A stretch of DNA of 8,470 nt from Lachnospiraceae bacterium (GTDB taxonomy: Bacteria; Bacillota; Clostridia; Lachnospirales; Lachnospiraceae): assembly GCA_017476305.1 (NCBI GenBank), contig JAFVAA010000201.1, forward strand, positions 1 to 8,470, written 5' to 3'. The notes under the pieces are model-generated. The model saw only the letters and a list, made by a program, of their open reading frames with translations, searched no databases and was not told the DNA's origin. The stretch's first letter is position 1, and each line of letters begins with the position of its first letter. Below are positions 1-5,102 of this stretch, piece by piece. Made by a program: the position numbers and the translations under genes.

Positions 1-885
1 CCATAGTTCGGAATGGGTGGACTTTCCGGTGCCGGATGGAGCGGAAAAAAGCCATGCCCTTTCTTTATACAGCATGGACACGGAATGGATCAAAAAGTGC
101 CCGCGAAGCATGGCTGCGTAGGAAAATGTAAAGCGAATCGCGTGAAAAACATCATATTTCATCGAAGCATCGTACGCCCCGTTTAAAAAGAACCAGGCAG
201 ATGTCCCATCCTTTGCGAGACGAACCTCCACGATCCGTTCGGAGGATGGCATCAAAAACTGATACCCGTCTGTGTATTCGTAAACACAGAGATCTGCGGA
301 ATTGATCAGAGCAGTGCCTTTTGGAATGGGCTGCTCTGATATAGGTGCAAAATAAAAATGCAGCTCCTCTGTCGGCGCTTTTTTTTCGCCGGAACTACGA
401 AAAGAAAAGAGTTCTTTTGAAAACAGCGCATCATCACCGTATAGATTTATGATTATGTCTGCGATGTGGATTTTCAGGGAGGGGCTTTCTGCAAACGCCG
501 GGAAAACGGTGTTTCCCTCCGGCTTCGTGCCGCCCTGGAACAGGAGGAGGGAAGGGGCATCCTTTTTCCGGTCCGGTCTTTTCTCCTCTGATAAAATTCC
601 CAAATTCCTAAGCTGCATCAGAAAGGCACGGACATCCTCTGCCACGATATCTTTTTCCGATTCCGGCAATGCCTCCTCTTCACAGATCTGCTCTGCTGCA
701 AAGTACCCGGCCTGCTCCAGTGACATTTCGGAAAGGTTTTCCATGTCCTTCAGGATGTCCCATATAAAAGCACTGGTCTGATTCAGGCGCAGCTGGCGGT
801 GAAACAGGGGAATCCCCTGCCCAAACGGTAAAAGATATGGTATATCTGCTATTTCCTGCAGGGTATAAGTGGAATCAAGGTACAT
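1..885 (-). CDS. PqqD-like / HPr-kinase-like fusion protein (partial, C-terminus beyond left edge)
   Basis: The minus-strand frame is open from ATG at 885 to the window edge and gives 295 residues without a stop. Residues about 10-100 look like a PqqD-type peptide-binding domain: a short beta start, then LRLNQTSAFIWDIL (32-45), helices, and a closing LRNLGIL (92-98). After a linker and a beta-rich region, residues 260-295 match the HPr kinase/phosphorylase-like fold: LIHSVSM (265-271), then the P-loop SAPSGTGKSTHSELW (281-295) with Lys288. PqqD domains bind leader peptides in RiPP pathways. HPr-kinase homologues in some lasso-peptide clusters phosphorylate the precursor. That this protein binds and phosphorylates a peptide is inference. 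The start is chosen by GGAGG at 896-900, ten bases upstream. Nucleotide-binding residues after the P-loop are not visible. It is transcribed away from the 131-residue protein gene. The domain call is firm; the function is open. Confidence 0.85.
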   Translation of the reverse strand, partial: MYLDSTYTLQEIADIPYLLPFGQGIPLFHRQLRLNQTSAFIWDILKDMENLSEMSLEQAGYFAAEQICEEEALPESEKDIVAEDVRAFLMQLRNLGILSEEKRPDRKKDAPSLLLFQGGTKPEGNTVFPAFAESPSLKIHIADIIINLYGDDALFSKELFSFRSSGEKKAPTEELHFYFAPISEQPIPKGTALINSADLCVYEYTDGYQFLMPSSERIVEVRLAKDGTSAWFFLNGAYDASMKYDVFHAIRFTFSYAAMLRGHFLIHSVSMLYKERAWLFSAPSGTGKSTHSELW

Positions 886-944
886 AGATGCGGAACCTCC
901 ATGGTAATCGTTTATTACAAACCGATGGTCTGTAGGACATAACG

Positions 945-961
945 AAGTTGCGAAGCAACTT
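945..961. repeat. Perfect mini-hairpin with GCGAAGC core
   Basis: AAGTTGC, loop GAA, GCAACTT form a perfect 7-bp stem. The central GCGAAGC heptamer is known as an unusually stable DNA mini-hairpin. On the minus strand it lies in the 5' leader of the PqqD/HPrK-like gene, about 17-34 bases after the predicted transcription start, with a UUC loop in RNA. No U-tract follows on that strand, so it does not look like a terminator for that gene. Confidence 0.6.
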
Positions 962-966
962 TTAAT

Positions 967-986
967 ATAAATGCCTTGGCATTTAT
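967..986. promoter_or_regulatory. Palindromic candidate operator over the minus-strand -10/start region
   Basis: ATAAATGCC / GGCATTTAT form a perfect 9-bp inverted repeat around a 2-base centre. It abuts and slightly overlaps the predicted -10 box (985-990) of the minus-strand promoter and would cover the transcription start. That position is typical of a repressor operator. The palindrome is seen; the operator role is inference. Confidence 0.5.
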
Positions 987-1013
987 TATATCATAATGCC
1001 TCTGGTGGTTCAA
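985..1013 (-). promoter_or_regulatory. Promoter of the PqqD/HPrK-like gene
   Basis: Read on the minus strand: TTGAAC (1013-1008), a 17-base spacer, TATAAT (990-985), with TGA directly before the -10 giving an extended -10. The predicted start near 978 leaves a 5' leader of about 93 bases before the ATG at 885. This is a near-consensus housekeeping sigma site. Confidence 0.75.
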
Positions 1014-1042
1014 GACAAACGTTTATCGTCATGAACCGCCAG
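1002..1042. repeat. Long imperfect inverted repeat over the minus-strand -35 box
   Basis: CTGGTGGTTCA (1002-1012) and TGAACCGCCAG (1032-1042) are inverted copies with one G/T difference, separated by 19 bases. The left arm contains most of the minus-strand -35 box. Arm centres are 30 bp apart, close to three helical turns, which would suit a regulator bound on one DNA face. It could also be an RNA hairpin or part of a small palindromic element. Confidence 0.5.
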
Positions 1043-1106
1043 AATGGAAACGGGATAGTATTTGTCCAGGTCATTTTTTAAAAAATTAGCTTATAATCAA
1101 GTTAAC

Positions 1107-1167
1107 AAAAGCTAAAAAAGTTAAAAAAATAGAAAATGCAAAAAAAAATTTGAAAAAAAATCAAATT
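1107..1167. promoter_or_regulatory. Phased A-tracts upstream of the 131-residue protein promoter
   Basis: Runs of A are centred near 1108, 1116, 1126, 1134, 1144, 1156 and 1164, a spacing of about 8-12 bases and so roughly one helical turn. Such phasing gives intrinsic DNA curvature and can act as an UP-like element for the promoter whose -35 starts at 1174. AATTTGA (1147-1153) and TCAAATT (1161-1167) also form an inverted repeat within it. Confidence 0.55.
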
Positions 1168-1173
1168 CCATTC

Positions 1174-1202
1174 TTGACTTTTCCTGAAAAATACGGCATA
1201 AT
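1174..1202 (+). promoter_or_regulatory. Promoter of the 131-residue protein gene
   Basis: TTGACT (1174-1179), a 17-base spacer, CATAAT (1197-1202). The predicted start near 1209 gives a leader of about 72 bases before the ATG at 1281. Two 10-bp-spaced copies of AAATTTTCG (1214-1222 and 1224-1232) follow just after the start and might be a protein-binding site. Confidence 0.7.
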
Positions 1203-1280
1203 AATTCTAAAGAAAATTTTCGTAAATTTTCGAAAAAAATAGTCGCTGATGTTTACACAGTTAGGAAGGAGACGGGTATT

Positions 1281-1676
1281 ATGAAAAAATATTTAAGACC
1301 AGAAGCTATTGTGATTGGCGGTGCCAATGAGGGGGTTTTTCTTGCGAGCGGATCAGAGGAGGGAAATTGTCTGCAGGTGACGTCATGGGAAGACCATAAG
1401 GATGGAGAGACATATCGTTTTGTATTCAAAGTGACACATACGGTGCATCAGTCCTATGAGCAGACAGTCACTGCAACCTTTTCCATACCAGTTACTGTTA
1501 CGGAAACCGATGGTCTGGTGGATCATAAAATGCTGGATGACAGAACCGTGGAGCTGGTGCGTCATAACCAGTTGAATAGTACCGGACTTGTCGAGCTTTG
1601 GGTTAAGCTGACGGCAGCCAGCCAGCCGACGGTGCTGAATGTCACAGCATCAAATTGCAAAAGAACGGAAAATTGA
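1281..1676 (+). CDS. 131-residue protein with leader-like N-terminus and beta-rich body
   Basis: This is a complete small gene with GGAAGGAG at 1264-1271, nine bases before ATG, and its own promoter. The N-terminus MKKYLRPEAIVIGG continues to EGVFLASGS (17-25). It is basic first but has no hydrophobic core, so it is not a classical signal peptide. It resembles the short conserved MKKY-P-E...EGV-ASG starts I recall from small Clostridia proteins of unknown role. Residues 30-126 are rich in alternating beta-type segments (TVTATFSIPVTVTE at 62-75, LVELWVKLTA at 103-112). They are framed by the only two cysteines, Cys30 and Cys126, a plausible disulfide. That suggests a small beta-sandwich protein acting outside the cytoplasm after removal of the leader near the ASG motif. 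No function is known to me. The divergent PqqD/HPrK-like gene is a natural candidate partner. No clear terminator follows. Confidence 0.72.
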   Translation: MKKYLRPEAIVIGGANEGVFLASGSEEGNCLQVTSWEDHKDGETYRFVFKVTHTVHQSYEQTVTATFSIPVTVTETDGLVDHKMLDDRTVELVRHNQLNSTGLVELWVKLTAASQPTVLNVTASNCKRTEN

Positions 1677-1693
1677 TTTTGATGAAAAACATC

Positions 1694-1721
1694 TTGCTTT
1701 CTTCGTCCATGATGTTATAAT
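1694..1721 (+). promoter_or_regulatory. Promoter of the Na/Pi cotransporter unit
   Basis: TTGCTT (1694-1699), a 16-base spacer, and a perfect TATAAT (1716-1721). The start would be near 1728, leaving about 167 bases of leader before the TTG at 1895. It lies only 17 bases after the preceding stop codon. Confidence 0.6.
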
Positions 1722-1747
1722 ATTATCTTGGAGAATCGTTTTTTATG

Positions 1748-1776
1748 GTGAACGGCAGAGGGACTTTGCCGTTCAC
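1748..1776 (+). repeat. Strong hairpin in the leader of the Na/Pi cotransporter gene
   Basis: GTGAACGGCA (1748-1757) and TGCCGTTCAC (1767-1776) form a perfect 10-bp stem with a 9-base loop. No T-run follows on either strand, so it is not a standard terminator. A weaker pair, TGTTCG (1808-1813) and CGAACA (1833-1838), follows. Both lie between the promoter and the start codon and could form a structured leader. No known riboswitch class was recognised. Confidence 0.55.
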
Positions 1777-1881
1777 TGTAAATCGGATGTGTTATGGATT
1801 ACACGCATGTTCGAATGGTGTGTATGGGGATACGAACACGTAAACCGGATAAATATGCTTAAGCGTAAGGGCTTAGGATGT

Positions 1882-1887
1882 GGAGGA
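1882..1887 (+). promoter_or_regulatory. Ribosome binding site favouring the TTG start at 1895
   Basis: GGAGGA sits 7 bases before TTG at 1895. The only upstream in-frame alternative, GTG at 1880, overlaps this motif and has just weak AAGGG or AGG before it. Confidence 0.6.
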
Positions 1888-1894
1888 AGAAAGT

Positions 1895-3892
1895 TTGGAA
1901 GGGATATCCATAGTTTTAGAGCTTTTAAGTGGTGTTGCCCTGTTTCTTTTTGGTATGTCCATGATGGGCGACGGCTTAAAGAAGGTTGCAGGAAATAAGT
2001 TAGAGCTGATTCTTTATAAATTGACGAACACACCGTTAAAAGGCGTGCTTTTAGGTGCGGGGGTGACGGCTGTGATTCAGTCCTCTTCCGCAACCTCTGT
2101 GATGGTTGTCGGTTTTGTGAATTCCGGTATGATGAAAGTAGTTCAGGCAATCGGAATCATCATGGGTGCGAATATTGGTACCAGCATTACCGGCTGGATT
2201 CTTTGTTTATCTTATATCGATGGCTCAGAGGGGATTGCTGAGCTTTTATCTACTGCCACGATTTCGGCTATCATTGCTATCGTGGGTATTTGTCTTCGTA
2301 TGTTCTCAAAAAAGACCACATATCGCAGCATCGGAGATATCATGATGGGCTTTGCGATTCTGATGACCGGTATGCAGATGATGAGCGGCGCAGTGGCACC
2401 TCTGAAGGAAAATCCGCAGTTTTTGAAAGCACTTACCATGTTCTCGAATCCTTTTATGGGTATTTTAGTGGGAATCGTATTTACAGCGATTTTACAGAGT
2501 GCTTCTGCTTCCATCGGTATTTTACAGGCTCTTTCCATGACGGGAAGCATTACCTTTGCGACGGCATTCCCGATTACCATGGGAATCGGTGTCGGTGCAG
2601 CCTGTCCGGTGCTTTTGTCTTCGATTGGTTCGAATAAGAACGGAAAAAGGACAGCCCTTATCTATCTTCTGAATGATGTGTTTGGAATGCTTTTATGGTC
2701 TGTGCTTTTCTATGTCATCAATGCTTTCGTGCATTTTGATTTCCTGGATATGGTGATGTCGCCGGTTCTGGTGGCGCTCTTGAATTCCGTGTTCCGTATT
2801 GCGACGGTGATCATACTCTTTCCATTTATCAGGCTGATTGAAAAGCTCGTGTTCTTTATCATTAAAGAGACGCGCAGTGAGCAGGCAGAGCAGGCAGATT
2901 TTGATCTTTTGGAGGAGCGTTTTCTCGTGAATCCGCGTCTGGCGATCAATCAGACACATCTGGCTTTAAACGGCATGGCGAGAAAGGCGAGGAAAAATAT
3001 TTTACGCTCTTTAAAAGTCCTGACGAAGTATGAGGACAGCCGTTATCAAAAAATTCAGGAAAAGGAAGATGTGATCGACAAATATGTGGGGAAGGTCAGC
3101 AGATATCTGATGAAGGTTTCGGAGCGCGAGCTGACAGTACGCCAGACGAAGCAGGTAGCAAAGTTCTTAAATACGATCACGGATTTTGAACGTCTGGGGG
3201 ACGATGCAGTAGATATCGCAGATATTGCGAAGGACGTGGAGGAACAGGAGGTAGAGTTTTCCGATGAGGGTGAATATGAGTTAGGGGTAGCGAAGTCTGC
3301 GGTAAAGGAGCTTCTGAACCTGACGGTATTTGCTTTTACGGAGGACAACCTGGAGCGCGCCTTTCGCGTGGAGCCTCTGGTGGAGCTGGTGGGGAATCTC
3401 TGTTCGGCACTAAAGTCCAGGCATATCACCAGGCTTCATACCGGAAAGTGCAAACTGGAGTACGGCTTTGCGTTCAATAATCTTTTAAGCGTGTTTGAGA
3501 ACATCGCTTCCCACTGTTCGAATGTGGCAGAGGCGATGATGGAGATGGAGTATTCCTCTTCCTATATAAAAGAGTACCATAGAAGTGTCCGTGAGAACAG
3601 AAATGAGGATTATAACAGATACTATACGCAGTATGAGATGCTGTTTGATATTAACGGCTTTGAAGAAAAGAAGCGGGAAAAGGAAAAGCGGGAACAGGAA
3701 GCGTTGGAAAGGGAGCTGGAGTTAGAGCGGATGGCGAAGGAAGGGGAGAAGGAGCATACGAAGGGAAAGGAAAAGGATATAGAAAAAGGGAAAAAGGAGG
3801 ACAGAAAGGAAAAGAAAAAAGGGAAAAAAGAGGGGACGCAGGAGAAAAAAGAAGCTTTAAAGCAGAATAAAAAAGAGAATGCTGCGGGGTGA
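1895..3892 (+). CDS. Na+/phosphate cotransporter with PhoU-like C-terminal domain
   Basis: Imports inorganic phosphate with sodium, or moves phosphate across the membrane, in the manner of the bacterial NptA/YjbB family (Na_Pi_cotrans). Numbered from TTG 1895 (665 residues), residues about 8-322 are hydrophobic and hold the two inverted family repeats. Repeat 1 has VIQSSSAT (60-67) and GANIGT (91-96); repeat 2 has LQSASAS (200-206) and the Gly-rich GIGVGAACPVLLSSIG (230-245). Residues about 345-585 form a cytoplasmic PhoU-like helical domain with FERLGDDAVDIADIA (431-445) and FENIASHCSNVAE (534-546), motifs that bind metal clusters in PhoU proteins. A tail of about 75 residues (590-665) is nearly all Lys, Glu, Arg and Gly. 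GTG at 1880 would add five residues. The DUF218 gene follows within 30 bases, so the two are probably co-transcribed. Confidence 0.95.
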   Translation: MEGISIVLELLSGVALFLFGMSMMGDGLKKVAGNKLELILYKLTNTPLKGVLLGAGVTAVIQSSSATSVMVVGFVNSGMMKVVQAIGIIMGANIGTSITGWILCLSYIDGSEGIAELLSTATISAIIAIVGICLRMFSKKTTYRSIGDIMMGFAILMTGMQMMSGAVAPLKENPQFLKALTMFSNPFMGILVGIVFTAILQSASASIGILQALSMTGSITFATAFPITMGIGVGAACPVLLSSIGSNKNGKRTALIYLLNDVFGMLLWSVLFYVINAFVHFDFLDMVMSPVLVALLNSVFRIATVIILFPFIRLIEKLVFFIIKETRSEQAEQADFDLLEERFLVNPRLAINQTHLALNGMARKARKNILRSLKVLTKYEDSRYQKIQEKEDVIDKYVGKVSRYLMKVSERELTVRQTKQVAKFLNTITDFERLGDDAVDIADIAKDVEEQEVEFSDEGEYELGVAKSAVKELLNLTVFAFTEDNLERAFRVEPLVELVGNLCSALKSRHITRLHTGKCKLEYGFAFNNLLSVFENIASHCSNVAEAMMEMEYSSSYIKEYHRSVRENRNEDYNRYYTQYEMLFDINGFEEKKREKEKREQEALERELELERMAKEGEKEHTKGKEKDIEKGKKEDRKEKKKGKKEGTQEKKEALKQNKKENAAG

Positions 3893-3904
3893 ACGATTTT
3901 ATAT

Positions 3905-3914
3905 GGGGGGGGGG
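3905..3914 (+). repeat. Homopolymeric run of ten G before the DUF218 gene start
   Basis: Ten consecutive G end seven bases before ATG at 3922. By G-U wobble they could pair with the anti-Shine-Dalgarno and serve as the ribosome site. Long G-runs are prone to slippage, so copy number may vary and alter translation. No better Shine-Dalgarno motif precedes this ATG. Confidence 0.75.
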
Positions 3915-3921
3915 ACGCTTT

Positions 3922-4677
3922 ATGACGGTGCGGATTTTGCTGACAGGACTTGGGATTTTGAGTATTTTATATTTTTTCGAATATGTTCTTTTGATTGGTC
4001 TGAACAATTCTTTTCTTCTGGTCTGGCCTGCTTTTGGGATTTTCTGTCTGGCATGGGGATGCCTTCATGACGTGATACGGAAAAAAGAGCTTGTGAGGCT
4101 CATTTTTCTGGAAAAAGTGATGACCGGGATATGCGGTGTTTTTCTTTTGGCAGTGCTGGTCACTTTGCTCATTATCATCAGGGCGGGTTTTGAAAGACCG
4201 GAGAAGGGTGCGGATTATCTGGTGATTTTAGGGGCTCATGTGTACGGTGAGAGGATGAGTTCGAATCTTCGGTATCGTGTGGAGATCGGGAAAAAGTATT
4301 TGGAGGAAAATCCGGAAACGAAGGTGATCCTGTCCGGAGGAAAGGGCTTTGGTGAGGATATTACTGAAGCGGAGGCGATGCGGCGTTATCTCGTGGAAAA
4401 GGGGATTTCCGAAAAGCGGATTCTCGTAGAGGATCAGTCTGTGAACACGGATGAAAATATCAGGTACAGCAGAAAGCTCATGGAAGATGAGAAAGAGGCA
4501 TTTGTCGTGATTGCGACGAACCGGTTTCATCTTTTCCGGGCAGAGGGGATTGCGAAAAAGCAGGGGCTTGAAAAGGTACAGGGAATCGGGCAGTATATCC
4601 GGCCGGATACGGCACCAAATGCGTATCTGCGGGAGGTGATTGCGATCTGGAAGTATAAGCTCTGCGGGCAGATTTGA
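3922..4677 (+). CDS. Membrane-anchored DUF218 (YdcF/SanA/ElyC-type) protein
   Basis: 251 residues. The first 90 contain three hydrophobic segments (about 4-28, 31-48 and 67-88). They are followed by a DUF218 domain from about 97 to 245. Family signatures are visible: DYLVILGAHVYG (98-109), Arg119 in the LRYR stretch, VILSGGKGFGEDITEAEAM (135-153), EDQSVNTDENI (170-180) and VIATNRFHLFRAEGIA (196-211). SanA and ElyC, members of this family in enterobacteria, act in envelope integrity and peptidoglycan precursor metabolism; the substrate here is unknown. An upstream in-frame GTG at 3889 would overlap the transporter stop codon and add 11 residues translated through the G-run. ATG 3922 is preferred because the protein then begins directly with the first membrane segment. 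It is last in its unit, ahead of a strong terminator. Confidence 0.92.
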   Translation: MTVRILLTGLGILSILYFFEYVLLIGLNNSFLLVWPAFGIFCLAWGCLHDVIRKKELVRLIFLEKVMTGICGVFLLAVLVTLLIIIRAGFERPEKGADYLVILGAHVYGERMSSNLRYRVEIGKKYLEENPETKVILSGGKGFGEDITEAEAMRRYLVEKGISEKRILVEDQSVNTDENIRYSRKLMEDEKEAFVVIATNRFHLFRAEGIAKKQGLEKVQGIGQYIRPDTAPNAYLREVIAIWKYKLCGQI

Positions 4678-4685
4678 ATAAAAAT

Positions 4686-4717
4686 AAAAAAGCCATATAG
4701 ATTTATATGGCTTTTTT
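4686..4717. terminator. Bidirectional rho-independent terminator
   Basis: A-run (4686-4691), GCCATATA (4692-4699), loop GATT, TATATGGC (4704-4711), T6 (4712-4717). On the plus strand it ends the Na/Pi-DUF218 unit. On the minus strand the A-run becomes a U-tract, ending the tRNA unit right after tRNA-Met. Confidence 0.92.
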
Positions 4718-4719
4718 CG

Positions 4720-4793
4720 TAGCGGGAAAGGGATTTGAACCCCCGACACCACGGGTATGAACCGTGTGCTCTTGCCAACTGAGCTATCCCGCC
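4720..4793 (-). tRNA. tRNA-Met (CAT), elongator type
   Basis: A 74-base cloverleaf on the minus strand. Acceptor GGCGGGA/TCCCGCT with discriminator A, D stem GCTC/GAGC, anticodon stem CACGG/CCGTG with loop TTCATAC, and TTCAAAT T-loop. CCA is not encoded. It lacks the three G-C pairs of the initiator anticodon stem and has no 1-72 C-A mismatch, so it is not the initiator. A CAT anticodon could also mark tRNA-Ile2 (lysidine-modified), but the body is more like elongator Met. Oddities: G1 faces U72, and the T stem has two G-U pairs. Confidence 0.95.
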
Positions 4794-4848
4794 GTATTTG
4801 ATGGAAAGCTTTACCGTGATAAAGCCTGCATCCGCATATAGTTCAAAG

Positions 4849-4921
4849 TGGGACCTACAGGGCTCGAACCTGTGACCCTCTGCTTGTAAGGCAGATGCTC
4901 TCCCAGCTGAGCTAAGATCCC
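4849..4921 (-). tRNA. tRNA-Val (TAC)
   Basis: A 73-base cloverleaf on the minus strand. Acceptor GGGATCT/AGGTCCC with one T-G pair and discriminator A, D stem GCTC/GAGC, anticodon stem TCTGC/GCAGA with loop CTTACAA (anticodon TAC), T stem ACAGG/CCTGT with loop TTCGAGC. CCA is not encoded. It lies 55 bases upstream of tRNA-Met in the same transcript direction, behind a strong promoter. Confidence 0.97.
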
Positions 4922-4942
4922 ATACCTACATGCGACTTTTAA

Positions 4943-4971
4943 ACTATATCAAAAACTGGACAAAATGTCAA
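4943..4971 (-). promoter_or_regulatory. Promoter of the tRNA-Val/tRNA-Met unit
   Basis: On the minus strand: perfect TTGACA (4971-4966), a 17-base spacer, TATAGT (4948-4943). The start would be near 4936, about 15 bases before tRNA-Val, as expected for a stable-RNA operon. Confidence 0.88.
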
Positions 4972-5009
4972 GAGGATTTAAAAATATTTTCAGCAGAATT
5001 TCTCTTTTC

Positions 5010-5038
5010 TTTTTGGAAAATATCTGATATTATATAAC
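5010..5038 (+). promoter_or_regulatory. Weak candidate promoter for the DUF4358-DHHW-MBOAT operon
   Basis: TATAAC (5033-5038), with overlapping TATTAT (5028-5033), gives a plausible -10 in an AT-rich stretch. The -35 is poor: TTTTTG at 5010 with 17-base spacing, or TTGGAA at 5013 with only 14. A promoter is expected here because the flanking tRNA unit is divergent, but the exact site is uncertain. Confidence 0.3.
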
Positions 5039-5090
5039 ATTGTAGCGTATAAGATAGATGAGATAGGAAAGAATGGTTAGAAACGTTATA

Positions 5091-5096
5091 GGAGAG
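5091..5096 (+). promoter_or_regulatory. Ribosome binding site favouring ATG 5103
   Basis: GGAGAG lies six bases before ATG at 5103 (eight from its GGAG core). The earlier in-frame ATG at 5073 has only AGGA four bases away. Confidence 0.55.
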
Positions 5097-5102
5097 AGAA
5101 AA

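Noticed and set aside
449..781. Plus-strand open frame of 110 codons opposite the PqqD/HPrK-like gene
   Set aside because: It is antisense to a gene with clear domains, its protein is Ser-rich without family features, and there is no good ribosome site.
1748..1776. Hairpin considered as a terminator for the small-protein gene
   Set aside because: There is no T-run on the downstream side of either strand, and it lies after a good TATAAT promoter for the next gene.
1639..1998. Plus-strand open frame of 119 codons overlapping the end of the small protein gene and the start of the Na/Pi gene
   Set aside because: It runs through the promoter, hairpin and leader region, and its protein shows no coherent composition or motif.
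3889..3921. GTG at 3889 as start of the DUF218 protein
   Set aside because: It would add an atypical peptide with a glycine run encoded by the G10 tract. ATG 3922 starts directly at the first membrane segment. It is kept only as an alternative.
3651..4007. Minus-strand open frame rich in Pro, Ser and Phe
   Set aside because: It is the complement of the Lys/Glu low-complexity tail; purine-rich coding strands produce such stop-free shadows.
4720..4793. tRNA-Ile2 (CAT, lysidine-modified) or initiator tRNA-Met
   Set aside because: The initiator G-C triplet in the anticodon stem is absent, and the body does not resemble the tRNA-Ile2 sequences I know.
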